Of a DNA stretch of 64,000 nucleotides, positions 40,335-55,023 are shown piece after piece (the first letter of the stretch is position 1; every line of letters begins with the position of its first letter). A program made the position numbers and the translations under genes. Under the pieces are notes generated by a model. The model ran no database searches and had not been told where the DNA came from. It saw nothing but the letters and a program-made list of their open reading frames with translations. The stretch is from Rhizobium sp. BK196. Lineage in GTDB: Bacteria; Pseudomonadota; Alphaproteobacteria; Rhizobiales; Rhizobiaceae. The stretch covers positions 124,001 through 188,000 of the forward strand of contig NZ_JACHZB010000003.1 of assembly GCF_014193255.1 (NCBI RefSeq). The letters run 5' to 3'.

Positions 40335-40831
40335 TCAACCATCCCTTACGTTTGTCTCAGTACCCTTGCGGGCTCGAACTTCGCCGTTTCCGGCATTGCC
40401 ACACATATTTCCCCTCAATGCGCAAAATATGGCCCGATCCGCTTCCGCAGATGGACCACATAGAGCAGAGGACGCAAAAGAGATGCGTCATGCGTGCAGC
40501 ATCATGACTTCAACGTGCGTATAGAACCTTGTTTGAGGCGATCTTCAGGGCGCGTCGCCCCAAACAGCCAAACCTCACATGGGATCTGATGGCGGGCGTA
40601 CTACTGGTTTCCACCCTGTTCGTCAAGGCCGGTTAAGAAATAATCTCCGTCCCAACGACTTGAAAAGCCCTGTGCGCGCGCTGTTTACAGGCTCTTTAGG
40701 GCGATTAAGGATACCCGGCAAGATAAACTTGGGCATAGCAGCAAAAACAGATAGGAATCGGTATTGCAGACATCAAGCCCTGATATGGGGGTCTGCATAT
40801 TGCGATTCTCATATAGCCGAAGGACAAAGGG
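40335..40831. other. Gene-free divergent region rpsL / 97-residue gene
   Basis: A 497-base stretch between divergent starts. It holds the candidate str promoter (40598-40626) and, close to the plus-strand gene, a GCAGAC...GTCTGC inverted repeat around 40768-40797. Short reading frames occur but lack ribosome sites. The leader before rpsL would be about 260 bases, long enough for a control structure, though I see no strong stem. Confidence 0.5.
40598..40626 (-). promoter_or_regulatory. Candidate str operon promoter
   Basis: On the minus strand TTGACG (40626-40621) is followed after 17 bases by TAGTAC (40603-40598). The -35 box is good and in the CTTGAC context favoured in alphaproteobacteria; the -10 box is only fair. 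Confidence 0.4.
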
Positions 40832-41125
40832 ATGATCGGGACACCGGACAACGACAACAATTTCGACGGACCGATGATCTTCATCATCATCGGCAAAGGC
40901 TACGAATCCGATACGAGCGAGGGCGTGGATCTGCATGTCATGCTGAAAGCCGCCGATGACGACAGCGCCGTACGCGAAGCCCTGAACGCACTTGCCGAGG
41001 AAGGCTTCATCGAGGCCGACCTCGACCAGATCGGCATGTTGACCGAAGTGCCCTCCGAAGAGCCTCATGCCTCCGCCTATCAAGGTGCGCTGGATGGCGA
41101 GGTTTCAATCATCCGCTTCAGCTGA
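40832..41125 (+). CDS. Conserved-looking hypothetical protein, 97 residues
   Basis: A small acidic protein: MIGTPDNDNNFDGPMIFIIIGKGYESD, then DLHVMLKAADDDSAVREALNALAEEGFIEADLDQIGMLTEVPSEEP. The pattern of a beta strand, a helix of AVREALNALAEEGF and another strand suggests a compact alpha/beta fold, similar in feel to small ferredoxin-like regulators, with no known motif. A strong site, AAGGACAAAGGG, precedes the ATG. It is the only plus-strand gene inside the ribosomal supercluster. I do not recognise its family. Confidence 0.65.
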   Translation: MIGTPDNDNNFDGPMIFIIIGKGYESDTSEGVDLHVMLKAADDDSAVREALNALAEEGFIEADLDQIGMLTEVPSEEPHASAYQGALDGEVSIIRFS

Positions 41126-41269
41126 GCCTATATACGAGAAATGGAGCCTGCACGCTGGTGGAGGCTTCGTCTTTCCCGCCGACACCCTTTCCGTTTTTGG
41201 CCGGCATTCAAACCGTCGTCGTCGCCATACTCCTCAACGGACCCTATATTTCTGACGATCTTGATAAGC

Positions 41270-41299
41270 AAAGCCGCCCGGATTTCTCCGGGCGGCTTT
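41270..41299 (-). terminator. Terminator after rpoC
   Basis: AAAGCCGCCCGG (41270-41281) and CCGGGCGGCTTT (41288-41299) form a perfect 12-bp stem with a 6-base loop, 26 bases after the rpoC stop. The minus-strand tail is CTTTGCTTATC. It also lies downstream of the plus-strand 97-residue gene and may serve both. Confidence 0.8.
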
Positions 41300-41325
41300 G
41301 AATGTCAAAGATGCATAACTGCCGA

Positions 41326-45537
<4,212 letters not shown>

Positions 45538-45687
45538 GCCTGTCTCCTTCATGGGCGAAAGCGCCCTTAGCTTGCGAGGTTGGCGGCGAATTCCCGGGAG
45601 CCGCACCAGCGCTTAAACGACAATAACCGCAGAATGCGGCGAAAGCGTCCCTGCCCGGCCAACACGTTTTGGGGCCACGGCGGGAAC

Positions 45688-45714
45688 GGTGTGCGCCCTA
45701 TTAAGGCGCACACC
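45688..45714 (-). other. Hairpin between rpoB and rpoC
   Basis: GGTGTGCGCC (45688-45697) pairs perfectly with GGCGCACACC (45705-45714), a 10-bp stem with a 7-base loop, 11 bases after the rpoB stop. There is no U-run on the minus strand. It may be an mRNA processing site or a stabiliser. Confidence 0.7.
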
Positions 45715-45725
45715 CTATCAAGTGG

Positions 45726-48700
45726 TTACTCGGCGGCATCCGGCAGCTGGCTTGCAGCCTGCAGGTCCTCAACCTTGGAATTTTCGAGCTCCACCGAGAG
45801 ACCCAGCGAGCGCATTTCCTTGACGAGAACGTTGAAGCTTTCCGGAATACCAGCCTCGAAGGTATCGTCGCCACGGACGATCGCTTCGTAGACCTTGGTA
45901 CGGCCGGCAACGTCGTCCGACTTCACCGTCAGCATTTCCTGCAGCGTATAAGCTGCACCGTAAGCTTCGAGCGCCCAGACTTCCATTTCGCCGAAGCGCT
46001 GGCCGCCAAACTGCGCCTTACCGCCCAGCGGCTGCTGGGTGACGAGCGAGTACGGACCGATCGAACGAGCATGGATCTTGTCGTCGACCAGGTGGTTGAG
46101 CTTCAGCATATAGATGTAGCCAACCGTGACCTGGCGGTCGAACTGCTCGCCGGTGCGGCCGTCGTACAGCGTCGACTGACCCGTGTCTTTGAGACCTGCC
46201 AGACGCAGCATCTCATTGACGTTCTCTTCGTTCGCACCGTCGAAGACCGGGGTTGCGATGGACACGCCACGCTTCCACTGGTCGGCCAGACGCAGAACCG
46301 ATTCATCGTCGAAATCCTTGACCTGCTCGGCCTTCGGACCGTCACCGACAACGTCACCGATCGTCTTGCGGAGCGGCTCAATGTTGCCGCCGGCCTTGTA
46401 GGCCTCCAGCATCTCGCCGATCTGACGACCCATGCCGGCGCAAGCCCAACCAAGGTGCGTCTCGAGAATCTGGCCGACGTTCATGCGCGAGGGCACGCCG
46501 AGCGGATTCAGAACGACGTCGACATGCGTGCCGTCTTCGAGGAACGGCATGTCTTCGACAGGCACGATGCGCGAAACGACACCCTTGTTGCCGTGACGGC
46601 CAGCCATCTTGTCGCCCGGCTGGATCTTGCGCTTAACAGCGACGAAGACCTTGACCATCTTCATGACGCCCGGAGGCATTTCGTCGCCGCGCTGGACCTT
46701 TTCGACCTTGTCCATGAAGCGCTGTTCGAGGCGCGACTTGGATTCGTCGTACTGGCCGCGGAGTGCTTCCAGCTCGCTCTGGACCTTTTCGTCTTCGACG
46801 GCGAACATCCACCACTGCGAGCGAGGATACTCGGAGATGACGGCGTTCGACAGCTCGGTGCCCTTCTTGAAGCCCTTGGGACCAGCAATGGAGGATTGGC
46901 CGCGCAGCATGTCGATCAGACGGCCGTAGACGTTACGGTCGAGGATCGCCTGCTCGTCGTCGCGGTCCTTTGCCAGACGCTCGATCTCTTCGCGCTCGAT
47001 TGCCATTGCGCGTTCGTCTTTTTCAACGCCGTGGCGATTGAAGACGCGCACTTCGACGATCGTGCCGTAGGTGCCGGGCGGCATGCGCATGGACGTGTCG
47101 CGCACGTCGGATGCCTTTTCACCGAAGATGGCGCGCAGGAGCTTTTCCTCCGGCGTCATCGGGCTTTCGCCCTTCGGCGTGATCTTGCCGACCAGGATAT
47201 CACCCGGCTGAACTTCGGCACCGATATAGACGATACCGGCTTCGTCGAGGTTCTTCAGCGCTTCTTCCGAAACGTTCGGGATATCGCGCGTGATTTCTTC
47301 CGGACCAAGCTTGGTGTCACGCGCCATCACTTCGAATTCTTCGATGTGGATGGAGGTGAACACGTCGTCGGCAACGATACGCTCGGAGAGCAGGATCGAG
47401 TCTTCGTAGTTGTAGCCGTTCCAGGGCATGAACGCGACGAGCGCGTTGCGGCCGAGAGCCAGATCACCCAGATCCGTGGACGGGCCATCGGCGAGAATGT
47501 CGCCGCGGTTGACCACGTCACCGACTGTAACCAGCGGACGCTGGTTGACGCAGGTGTTCTGGTTCGAACGCTGGAACTTCTGCAGGCGGTAGATATCGAC
47601 GCCGGACTTGCCGGCTTCGAGGTCTTCCGTGGCGCGGATAACGATACGCGTCGCGTCCACCTGGTCGACCACGCCGCCGCGGCGTGCGCCGATGGCAGCA
47701 CCGGAGTCGCGGGCGACGACCGGTTCCATGCCTGTGCCGACAAACGGCGCTTCAGCGCGCAGGAGCGGAACGGCCTGACGCTGCATGTTCGAGCCCATGA
47801 GAGCGCGGTTGGCGTCGTCGTTTTCCAGGAACGGGATGAGAGCGGCTGCGACCGAAACGACCTGCTTCGGCGAAACGTCCATCAGGTTCATGCTGTCGCG
47901 CGGGGCGAGCATAACTTCGCCGGCGTGACGGCAGACGACGAATTCATCGACGAAGGAACCGTCCGACGTCAGTTCGGCGTTGGCCTGGGCAACGTAGTAC
48001 TTCGCCTCTTCCATGGCGGAGAGGTAAAGCACGTCATTGGTCACCTTGCCATCGACGATGCGACGGTACGGGCTTTCGATGAAGCCATACTTGTTGACGC
48101 GTGCGAAGGTCGCCAGCGAGTTGATGAGACCGATGTTCGGGCCTTCCGGCGTTTCGATCGGGCAAATACGGCCATAGTGCGTCGGATGAACGTCGCGGAC
48201 TTCGAAGCCGGCGCGCTCGCGGGTCAGACCACCAGGGCCAAGTGCCGAGAGACGGCGCTTGTGGGTGATTTCCGAAAGCGGGTTCACCTGGTCCATGAAC
48301 TGCGAGAGCTGCGAGGAACCGAAGAATTCGCGGACGGCTGCAGCAGCCGGCTTTGCGTTGATCAGGTCCTGCGGCATGACCGTATCGATTTCGATCGAGG
48401 ACATACGTTCCTTGATCGCGCGCTCCATGCGCAGCAGGCCGAGACGGTACTGGTTCTCCATCAGCTCGCCGACCGAGCGGACGCGGCGGTTACCGAGGTT
48501 GTCGATATCGTCGATCTCGCCCTTGCCGTCGCGCAGCTCGACAAGCATCTTGACCACGGCCAGGATGTCGTCCTTGCGCAGGATGCGGACGGTGTCTTCG
48601 ACGCTCAAGTCGAGACGCATGTTCATCTTCACGCGGCCCACGGCGGAGAGGTCGTAACGCTCCGCATCGAAGAACAGCGAGTTGAACATGGCTTCGGCCG

Positions 48701-49868
48701 ATTCCATGGTCGGCGGTTCACCCGGACGCATGACACGGTAGATGTCGAACAGAGCGTCCTGACGGTTCTCGTTCTTGTCTGCTGCGAGCGTGTTGCGGAT
48801 GTAGGCGCCGACATTGATGTGGTCGATGCCGAGAACCGGAATCTCGTCGAAGTGGTTCGCGAGGATGATGCCAAGCGTCTTTTCGTCGATTTCATCGCCG
48901 GCTTCGAGATAGATCTCACCCGTCGAGTAGTTGACGATGTCTTCGGCAAGGTAGTTGCCATAGAGATCGTCGTCCGTCGCCTTGAGGGCCTTCAGGCCCT
49001 TGTCGGAGAGCTGGCGGAGCAGACGCGGGGTCAGCTTCTTGCCAGCTTCGACGACGACTTCGCCGGTATCGGCGTCGACCATCTCGGTGATCGCCTTTGC
49101 ACCCTTCAGCGTTTCCGGCTTGAAGGGAATGCGCCAGCCTTCGCCGTCGCGCTTGTAGAGCGACTTCGTGTAGAAAGTGTCGAGAATTTCCTCGCCGTCC
49201 ATGCCGAGGGCCATCAGTAGCGACGTCACCGGAATCTTGCGGCGACGGTCGATACGGGCATAGACGATGTCCTTGGCGTCGAATTCGATATCGAGCCAGG
49301 AACCGCGATACGGGATCACGCGGGCAGCAAAGAGCAGCTTGCCGGAAGAATGGCTCTTGCCCTTGTCGTGGTCGAAGAAGACGCCCGGCGAGCGGTGCAT
49401 CTGGGACACGATCACGCGTTCGGTGCCGTTCACGATGAACGTACCGTTGTTCGTCATGAGCGGCATGTCGCCCATGTAGACGGACTGCTCCTTGATGTCC
49501 TTGATCGACTTCGCGCCCGTATCCTCATCGATGTCGAACACGATGAGACGGAGAGTAACCTTCAGCGGCGCAGCATAGGTCAGGTCGCGCTGGCGGCATT
49601 CGTCGACGTCGAACTTCGGCGGCTCGAATTCATAGGACACGAACTCCAGCATGGAAGCGCCGGAGAAATCGGTGATCGGGAAAACGGACTTGAAGACAGC
49701 CTGGAGGCCTTCGTCGGGACGACCGCCTTTGGGCTCTTCAACCATCAGAAACTGGTCGTAGGACGCCTTCTGAACCTCGATGAGGTTCGGCATTTCTGCG
49801 ACTTCGGGGATTTTACCAAAAAACTTGCGTACGCGCCTGCGACCATTGAACGAAAGGGTCTGAGCCAT
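45726..49868 (-). CDS. rpoB: RNA polymerase beta subunit
   Basis: A 1380-residue catalytic subunit starting [19 protein letters not shown]. The rifampicin region near 515-545 reads [16 protein letters not shown] and [13 protein letters not shown]; the residues most often mutated in resistance (Asp516, His526, Ser531 by E. coli count) are wild type, and a Val replaces the E. coli Asn next to them. [21 protein letters not shown] motif [18 protein letters not shown] and the C-terminal [18 protein letters not shown] are present. AAGGAG lies before the ATG. It follows rplL after a 259-base gap containing two hairpins. Confidence 0.98.
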   Translation of the reverse strand: MAQTLSFNGRRRVRKFFGKIPEVAEMPNLIEVQKASYDQFLMVEEPKGGRPDEGLQAVFKSVFPITDFSGASMLEFVSYEFEPPKFDVDECRQRDLTYAAPLKVTLRLIVFDIDEDTGAKSIKDIKEQSVYMGDMPLMTNNGTFIVNGTERVIVSQMHRSPGVFFDHDKGKSHSSGKLLFAARVIPYRGSWLDIEFDAKDIVYARIDRRRKIPVTSLLMALGMDGEEILDTFYTKSLYKRDGEGWRIPFKPETLKGAKAITEMVDADTGEVVVEAGKKLTPRLLRQLSDKGLKALKATDDDLYGNYLAEDIVNYSTGEIYLEAGDEIDEKTLGIILANHFDEIPVLGIDHINVGAYIRNTLAADKNENRQDALFDIYRVMRPGEPPTMESAEAMFNSLFFDAERYDLSAVGRVKMNMRLDLSVEDTVRILRKDDILAVVKMLVELRDGKGEIDDIDNLGNRRVRSVGELMENQYRLGLLRMERAIKERMSSIEIDTVMPQDLINAKPAAAAVREFFGSSQLSQFMDQVNPLSEITHKRRLSALGPGGLTRERAGFEVRDVHPTHYGRICPIETPEGPNIGLINSLATFARVNKYGFIESPYRRIVDGKVTNDVLYLSAMEEAKYYVAQANAELTSDGSFVDEFVVCRHAGEVMLAPRDSMNLMDVSPKQVVSVAAALIPFLENDDANRALMGSNMQRQAVPLLRAEAPFVGTGMEPVVARDSGAAIGARRGGVVDQVDATRIVIRATEDLEAGKSGVDIYRLQKFQRSNQNTCVNQRPLVTVGDVVNRGDILADGPSTDLGDLALGRNALVAFMPWNGYNYEDSILLSERIVADDVFTSIHIEEFEVMARDTKLGPEEITRDIPNVSEEALKNLDEAGIVYIGAEVQPGDILVGKITPKGESPMTPEEKLLRAIFGEKASDVRDTSMRMPPGTYGTIVEVRVFNRHGVEKDERAMAIEREEIERLAKDRDDEQAILDRNVYGRLIDMLRGQSSIAGPKGFKKGTELSNAVISEYPRSQWWMFAVEDEKVQSELEALRGQYDESKSRLEQRFMDKVEKVQRGDEMPPGVMKMVKVFVAVKRKIQPGDKMAGRHGNKGVVSRIVPVEDMPFLEDGTHVDVVLNPLGVPSRMNVGQILETHLGWACAGMGRQIGEMLEAYKAGGNIEPLRKTIGDVVGDGPKAEQVKDFDDESVLRLADQWKRGVSIATPVFDGANEENVNEMLRLAGLKDTGQSTLYDGRTGEQFDRQVTVGYIYMLKLNHLVDDKIHARSIGPYSLVTQQPLGGKAQFGGQRFGEMEVWALEAYGAAYTLQEMLTVKSDDVAGRTKVYEAIVRGDDTFEAGIPESFNVLVKEMRSLGLSVELENSKVEDLQAASQLPDAAE

Positions 49869-50030
49869 CGTCGCTCCTTCAAAAATTGCATCCGGGCCTG
49901 CAACGGACGGGAACCGATGGCCAGTCGATCCCGTCAACCAATGAGTAGTTCAACCTCGTCCCACCTCCCGAAACAGCCAGGCCGGATTGCCTTGGCGCCT
50001 CGGTTCGAGACCATGCTCTTGAAGAACCCA

Positions 50031-50066
50031 TTACCCAAAAGCCGTTTTCACGCGGCTTTTGGGTAA
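50031..50066 (-). other. Long perfect hairpin between rplL and rpoB
   Basis: TTACCCAAAAGCCG (50031-50044) pairs with CGGCTTTTGGGTAA (50053-50066), a perfect 14-bp stem with an 8-base loop. In E. coli the same gap carries a partial terminator and an RNase III site. Here it follows the attenuator at 50088. Confidence 0.75.
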
Positions 50067-50080
50067 TTCGTTCATAAAAA

Positions 50081-50113
50081 CGGCAAATGGGAGACGGCAA
50101 GCACCGCCTCCCA
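50081..50113 (-). terminator. Attenuator after rplL
   Basis: On the minus strand TGGGAGGCGG (50113-50104) pairs with CCGTCTCCCA (50097-50088) with one G-U pair and a 6-base loop, followed by TTTGCCGTTTTT. It begins 15 bases after the rplL stop codon. Partial termination here would give more L7/L12 than RNA polymerase. Confidence 0.75.
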
Positions 50114-50127
50114 AAAGCAGTTCAAGA

Positions 50128-50511
<384 letters not shown>

Positions 50512-50567
50512 TTTCTAGTTCCTTTTGTTCGGTTCGAACTGTTGAGTATGTACAGCGAAAAACCGCC

Positions 50568-51086
50568 TTAAGCGGCTTCGTCCTTCTTGGCGTAGGCCGA
50601 GAACACGCGAGCAAGCTGACTTGCCGGTGCTGCAACAACGCCTGCAATGCGGGTAGCCGGAGTCTGGATCATGCCCAGCAGCTTCGCACGCAGTTCGTCC
50701 AGCGAAGGCAGGGTCGCAAGCGACTTGACACCTTCGGCGTTCAGCGTTGTCGTGCCCATGGCGCCGCCGAGAACCACGATCTTGTCGTTGGTCTTGGCGA
50801 AATCCATGACGACCTTCGGAGCGGTGATCGGATCATTGCTGTAAGCAATGAGGGTCTGACCCTTGAAGAGATTGGAAATCCCTTCCGCTTCCGTACCCTG
50901 AAGGGCAATTTTGGCCAGGCGGTTCTTCGCGACTTTGACGGTGCCGCCAGCAGCGCGCATCTTCGAACGAAAATCGTTCATCTGTGCGACTGTAGCACCA
51001 GCATAGTGGGCCACGACAACCGAGCCCGATGCCTTGAAGACATCGTTCAGTTCCGTGACGAATTCGCGCTTTTCCGCTCTTTCCAC
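50568..51086 (-). CDS. rplJ: 50S ribosomal protein L10
   Basis: A 172-residue stalk base protein that anchors L7/L12 dimers: [41 protein letters not shown], and a C-terminal helix [15 protein letters not shown] for L12 binding. The start codon is GTG (51086), with GGAGA seven bases before it. A rare-type start and the long leader agree with the feedback control known for this gene. Confidence 0.97.
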   Translation of the reverse strand: MERAEKREFVTELNDVFKASGSVVVAHYAGATVAQMNDFRSKMRAAGGTVKVAKNRLAKIALQGTEAEGISNLFKGQTLIAYSNDPITAPKVVMDFAKTNDKIVVLGGAMGTTTLNAEGVKSLATLPSLDELRAKLLGMIQTPATRIAGVVAAPASQLARVFSAYAKKDEAA

Positions 51087-51415
51087 TGCCTATCTCCAGT
51101 TGGCGGGACCGCTTGAACGGACCCACCGGGTTGCCTTTGCCTCCCGGGATCAAAAGAGACCCCAAGCGACGCTTGAGGATCCTGTCCCCTCGCGCTCCGC
51201 GCCACTTAAGGCAAGGAAGGCACAAGGCATCCAAGGCTCGAACCGATTTCCTAGAAGCAGAACTTCATGCAATTCGGGTCTTACCCGTCTCATGCAGGCA
51301 ACAGTGATTAAGGGAAAACCACCTGCAATCTCGGACAGGATTCCGGATTTCTCCGGAATATCCCGGCCCCTTGCGAGGCCGGAATTCTTGCTATCGGACC
51401 AGAGCCCGATGAAAC
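51087..51415 (-). promoter_or_regulatory. Gene-free rplA-rplJ leader with tandem hairpins
   Basis: This 329-base gap holds two adjacent perfect hairpins near its rplA end: CCGGCC/GGCCGG (51363-51368 with 51377-51382) and ATTCCGG/CCGGAAT (51340-51346 with 51353-51359). In E. coli L10-L12 binds the long rplJ leader and blocks its translation. Further GC-rich pairing occurs nearer to rplJ. A promoter for rplJL may lie here, but I cannot name the boxes. Confidence 0.5.
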
Positions 51416-52117
51416 TTAAGCAGCCGGGGCTGCGGTGACCGAGGCCACTTCGATCTTGACGCCCGGACCCATGGTCGAGGAGAGCGCTACGCGCTTGACG
51501 TAGTTGCCCTTGGCGCCAGCCGGCTTTGCCTTGATGACGGCGTCAGCGAAGGCGCGGATGTTTTCTTCCAGAGCCTTGGCATCGAAAGATGCCTTGCCGA
51601 TGCCGGCGTGAACGATACCAGCCTTTTCGACGCGGAACTCGACAGCGCCGCCCTTGGAAGCCTTGACGGCACCAGCGACATCCATCGTAACCGTACCGAC
51701 CTTCGGGTTCGGCATCATGCCACGCGGGCCGAGAACCTTACCGAGGCGGCCGACGAGCGGCATCATGTCCGGGGTTGCGATGCAACGATCGAAATCGATC
51801 TTGCCGCCCTGGACGATTTCAACAAGCTCTTCTGCGCCAACGACGTCTGCGCCGGCGGCCTTGGCTTCGTCAGCCTTGACGCCACGGGCGAAAACAGCAA
51901 CGCGAACCGTACGGCCGGTGCCATTCGGCAGGTTGACGACGCCGCGGACCATCTGGTCTGCGTGACGCGGGTCAACGCCGAGGTTCATCGAAATCTCAAC
52001 GGTTTCGTCGAACTTGGCGACGGCACGTTCCTTGACCATGCCGATGGCGGTCGTCAGAGCGTAGAGCTTGGTCGGATCAACACCTTCGTTGATCTTCTGA
52101 GTGCGCTTGCCTGCCAT
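51416..52117 (-). CDS. rplA: 50S ribosomal protein L1
   Basis: A 233-residue L1 of the mobile stalk at the E site: [43 protein letters not shown], and [25 protein letters not shown]. Known members also repress rplKA translation. It starts four bases after the rplK stop codon. Confidence 0.98.
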   Translation of the reverse strand: MAGKRTQKINEGVDPTKLYALTTAIGMVKERAVAKFDETVEISMNLGVDPRHADQMVRGVVNLPNGTGRTVRVAVFARGVKADEAKAAGADVVGAEELVEIVQGGKIDFDRCIATPDMMPLVGRLGKVLGPRGMMPNPKVGTVTMDVAGAVKASKGGAVEFRVEKAGIVHAGIGKASFDAKALEENIRAFADAVIKAKPAGAKGNYVKRVALSSTMGPGVKIEVASVTAAPAA

Positions 52118-52121
52118 GGTC

Positions 52122-52553
52122 TTAACCCACCACTTCCAGGCCCATGGCGCGGGCAGAGCCCTCGATCATCGCCATTGCACCTTCGATATCTGCTGCGTTC
52201 AGGTCCTTCATCTTGGCTTCGGCGATCGTCTTGATCTGAGCCTTGGTGAGCGAACCAGCCTTTGCGCCCTTGCCCGGGGTCTTGGAACCGGACTGGATCT
52301 TGGCTTCCTTCTTCAGGAAGTAGCTGACCGGCGGCTGCTTCATGACGAAGGTGAAGGACTTGTCCTGGTAATAGGTGATGACGACCGGGATCGGCATACC
52401 CTTTTCCATTTCCTGCGTAGCCGCATTGAACGACTTGCAGAATTCCATGATGTTAATACCACGCTGACCAAGCGCCGGGCCGATTGGCGGGGACGGGTTT
52501 GCCGATCCTGCCTTGACCTGCAGCTTGAGCTGGCCTGCAACTTTCTTAGCCAT
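52122..52553 (-). CDS. rplK: 50S ribosomal protein L11
   Basis: A 143-residue L11 of the GTPase-associated centre, needed for stringent response sensing: [40 protein letters not shown], with the proline pair of the N-terminal domain intact. AAAGGCAGAGAG precedes the ATG. It is coupled to rplA. Confidence 0.98.
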   Translation of the reverse strand: MAKKVAGQLKLQVKAGSANPSPPIGPALGQRGINIMEFCKSFNAATQEMEKGMPIPVVITYYQDKSFTFVMKQPPVSYFLKKEAKIQSGSKTPGKGAKAGSLTKAQIKTIAEAKMKDLNAADIEGAMAMIEGSARAMGLEVVG

Positions 52554-52574
52554 ATCTCTCTGCCTTTCACTGAT

Positions 52575-52611
52575 GGCCGGTCACCCGGCCCTGATGCCGG
52601 ATCGCTCCGGC
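52575..52611 (-). promoter_or_regulatory. Tandem hairpins in the rplK leader
   Basis: GGCCGG/CCGGCC (52575-52580, 52585-52590) and GCCGGA/TCCGGC (52596-52601, 52606-52611) are two perfect 6-bp stems with 4-base loops, five bases apart. They lie just before the rplK ribosome site, where L1 binds in other bacteria. Confidence 0.5.
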
Positions 52612-52728
52612 GGCTGCGGTTGCGTGGTTCGGATTCTTGAGGCCCGGCTAAGACCCCTCACCTTCCACGCGATGCGGCATTTGCCGCGCGAGGATCAGCC
52701 ACAAACGACTGAGCCTCGATCTCAAAAA

Positions 52729-53259
52729 TCAGACCTTCTCGACCTGAGCGTATTCCAGCTCGACCGGGGTCGCGCGACCGAAGATCGACACTTCCACCTT
52801 CAGGCGCGAACGCTCTTCGTCCACATCCTGAACCGTACCGTTGAACGAGGCGAACGGACCATCGGAAACACGAACCTGCTCGCCGATTTCGAAGGTAACA
52901 GAAGCCTTCGGCCGCTCGACACCTTCCTGAACCTGACCGAGGATGCGCTCGGCCTCAGAATCCGGAATCGGAACCGGCTTATTGTCCGAACCAAGGAAGC
53001 CCGTGACCTTCGGCGTATTCTTGATCAGGTGATAGGCCTCGTCCGTCAGGTTGGCACGAACCATGACATAGCCCGGGAAGAACTTGCGCTCGGAATCGAC
53101 CTTGCGGCCGCGACGCACTTCCACCACCTTTTCGGTCGGCACGAGGATCTTCTCGAACAGGTGCTCAAGCCCCTTCTGGCGAGCCTTGTTCTCGATGTCC
53201 TCAGCCACCTTCTTTTCAAAATTGGAATATGCGTGGACGATGTACCAACGTGCCGCCAT
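52729..53259 (-). CDS. nusG: Transcription termination/antitermination factor NusG
   Basis: A 176-residue NusG. The N-terminal domain ARWYIVHAYSNFEKKVAED contacts RNA polymerase beta'; the C-terminal KOW domain reads FEIGEQVRVSDGPFASFNGTV and binds S10 or Rho. ATG at 53259 is chosen because GGTGGAG lies eight bases before it; an in-frame ATG four codons earlier overlaps that site. secE is 17 bases upstream. Confidence 0.97.
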   Translation of the reverse strand: MAARWYIVHAYSNFEKKVAEDIENKARQKGLEHLFEKILVPTEKVVEVRRGRKVDSERKFFPGYVMVRANLTDEAYHLIKNTPKVTGFLGSDNKPVPIPDSEAERILGQVQEGVERPKASVTFEIGEQVRVSDGPFASFNGTVQDVDEERSRLKVEVSIFGRATPVELEYAQVEKV

Positions 53260-53276
53260 TTTCATCTCCACCCGTA

Positions 53277-53477
53277 TCAGTTGCCGGCATTGAGCACGAA
53301 GCTCAGCACCCAGCCAATGAGCTGGTCAGCGGCAAAGAAAAACAGCGCGGCAAAAACAACCATAAACAGCACCATGACCGTCGAGATCATCGTCTCACGG
53401 CGCGACGGCCAGGTAACTTTAGACGTCTCCGTGCGAACCTGCTGCAGAAACGAAAACGGATTGGATTTGGATGCCAT
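53277..53477 (-). CDS. secE: Preprotein translocase subunit SecE
   Basis: A 66-residue short SecE with one membrane helix: NPFSFLQQVRTETSKVTWPSRRE is the conserved amphipathic cytoplasmic part, then MVLFMVVFAALFFFAADQLI. It clamps SecY. E. coli SecE has two extra helices that are missing here, as in most bacteria. The 189 bases upstream separate it from tRNA-Trp. Confidence 0.96.
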   Translation of the reverse strand: MASKSNPFSFLQQVRTETSKVTWPSRRETMISTVMVLFMVVFAALFFFAADQLIGWVLSFVLNAGN

Positions 53478-53548
53478 CGACTGCCCACGCAATTACGGCG
53501 CGTAAAGCTGAAACTATCAGCCCCACGCACCGCGTGTCTGTTGAACCC

Positions 53549-53577
53549 TAAATAAACATCGATTTCCGAATACACAA
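53549..53577 (-). promoter_or_regulatory. Candidate secE-nusG promoter
   Basis: On the minus strand TTGTGT (53577-53572) and TATTTA (53554-53549) are separated by 17 bases, in the gap between tRNA-Trp and secE. The -10 box is good, the -35 is poor. Confidence 0.35.
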
Positions 53578-53666
53578 GAGGCAAAGCGATGTTTAACGAA
53601 ATTTGTCGCCATGTGTTCAATCCTCGCCGAAAGCTGCGATACAGCGCGCTGTCCGTTCAAGGAAAA

Positions 53667-53742
53667 TGGCAGGGGCAGAGGGGCTCGAACCCCCGACCTG
53701 CGGTTTTGGAGACCGCCGCTCTACCAGCTGAGCTATACCCCT
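53667..53742 (-). tRNA. tRNA-Trp (CCA)
   Basis: The minus strand from 53742 reads AGGGGTATAGCTCAGCTGGT and folds into a cloverleaf; the anticodon loop CTCCAAA gives anticodon CCA (Trp). The T arm is GTCGGGGGTTCGAGCCCC-like and the 3' CCA is encoded (53669-53667). It lies upstream of secE, a common place in alphaproteobacteria. Confidence 0.95.
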
Positions 53743-53957
53743 TTACACTTTGCATTCAGCCTGTTGACCTTGCGGTCTTGAGCCGGGTGAAAAGCATGGC
53801 GCTCCCTTTAAGACGGCGGCTCGGGATATGCAAGAGCGATTTTCGATTTTCAGAACCATTCCTCCGCAGGCACCGGGAGAAGTGGTCGGCAGCATCGCAT
53901 CCGACGGCCGGACACGAAATTAAATGCGCCCGACCGCAAGATTTTCCAACCGGAATC

Positions 53958-54851
53958 TCAGACTTTCACGTATTTGCGCCAGTCGTGTTCTTCCTTGAAG
54001 CCGAGTACCTCGCGAATCTTCCGGTTGGAAAGCAGGCCCTCATATTCGCCGATCTCACGGGTGAACGGCACATTCGGGTAGAATCGCTTGGCGAGTTCTC
54101 GCGACGGCGTATTGGCCGAAACGGTGTCATTGGCAGCATTGAAGACCTGAAAACCCAACCCGTCCTTCTCAATGCAGCGGTGGACGATCTGGCCGAGATC
54201 GCGCGCGTCGATATAACTCCAGGCGATGCGCTTGCGCATTTCCGGATTGGCGAAATAGGTCGGAAACTTCTCGTATTCATGCGGCTCAATGACGTTGCCG
54301 ATGCGCAATGCGTAAATATCGAAACCGGACCGCTCAGCAAAAGCCCGGGCCGTCTTCTCGTTCAGGACCTTGGAGAGGCCGTAGGAATCCATCGGATTGA
54401 CATCGTAGTCCTCATCCAGCGGGAACTGGTGAAAATCGCGATGGCCTTCGGCGAAGCAGACGCCATAGGTCGTTTCGCTCGACGCGACGATGATCTTCCT
54501 GACGCCGAGCTTCACCGCCGCCTCGATGACATTGTAGGTGCCCATCGTGTTGATGCGGAAGGTCTCGTTATCAGGCTTGATCAGGATACGTGGCACTGCA
54601 GCGAAATGCACGACGGCGTCGAAAGGCTGCACGCCTTTGCCTGCATCCAGATCCGGAAAGTCCCGATGCATGGAGAGCGCATTGAACATCTGGCCGCTAT
54701 CGGTGATATCCGCAATGAGATTGGTGACACCAGGACTTTCGAGGGGCACGAGGTCGACATTATGGACCTCATAGCCAGCGTTGACGAGCCATGGCACAGC
54801 ATGGCGTCCCGCTTTGCCCGACCCGCCGGTGAAGAGAATGCGCTTTTTCAT
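53958..54851 (-). CDS. NAD-dependent epimerase/dehydratase (extended SDR)
   Basis: A 297-residue extended SDR. The Rossmann motif is FTGGSGKAGRHAV (residues 7-19), with Asp33 (NVDLVP) favouring NAD. The catalytic region is VASSETTYGVC and SYGLSK, giving the Tyr-x3-Lys pair. Such enzymes epimerise or dehydrate nucleotide sugars or oxidise sugar acids (for example uronate dehydrogenases); the conserved VHFAAVPR and FRINTMGTYNVIEAA fit this group, but the substrate is not clear. It interrupts the tufB-secE area. GGAG-like AGGATTTTCC lies before the ATG. Confidence 0.85.
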   Translation of the reverse strand: MKKRILFTGGSGKAGRHAVPWLVNAGYEVHNVDLVPLESPGVTNLIADITDSGQMFNALSMHRDFPDLDAGKGVQPFDAVVHFAAVPRILIKPDNETFRINTMGTYNVIEAAVKLGVRKIIVASSETTYGVCFAEGHRDFHQFPLDEDYDVNPMDSYGLSKVLNEKTARAFAERSGFDIYALRIGNVIEPHEYEKFPTYFANPEMRKRIAWSYIDARDLGQIVHRCIEKDGLGFQVFNAANDTVSANTPSRELAKRFYPNVPFTREIGEYEGLLSNRKIREVLGFKEEHDWRKYVKV

Positions 54852-55023
54852 GGAAAATCCTCCGCGTCATGAAATCGGAGGCATAGATAAACTCTTCCGC
54901 GCGAAGAGCAAGCGAGCGTCTCGTCAGCAGGTTCAAACCTACTCCGGCCAGGGGCTTCCAACTGGAAGCGCCTGCCCTGCCATTTTCAATCACCGCCGGA
55001 CGCTCCGGCGGCTTGTTACGCAA

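Noticed and set aside
40579..40959. A 126-residue frame overlapping the start of the 97-residue gene
   Set aside because: It runs through the divergent promoter region, has no ribosome site and overlaps a better-supported gene in another frame.
46071..49220. A 1049-residue open frame antisense to rpoB
   Set aside because: Same mirror effect; no recognisable domain, and rpoB is certain on the other strand.
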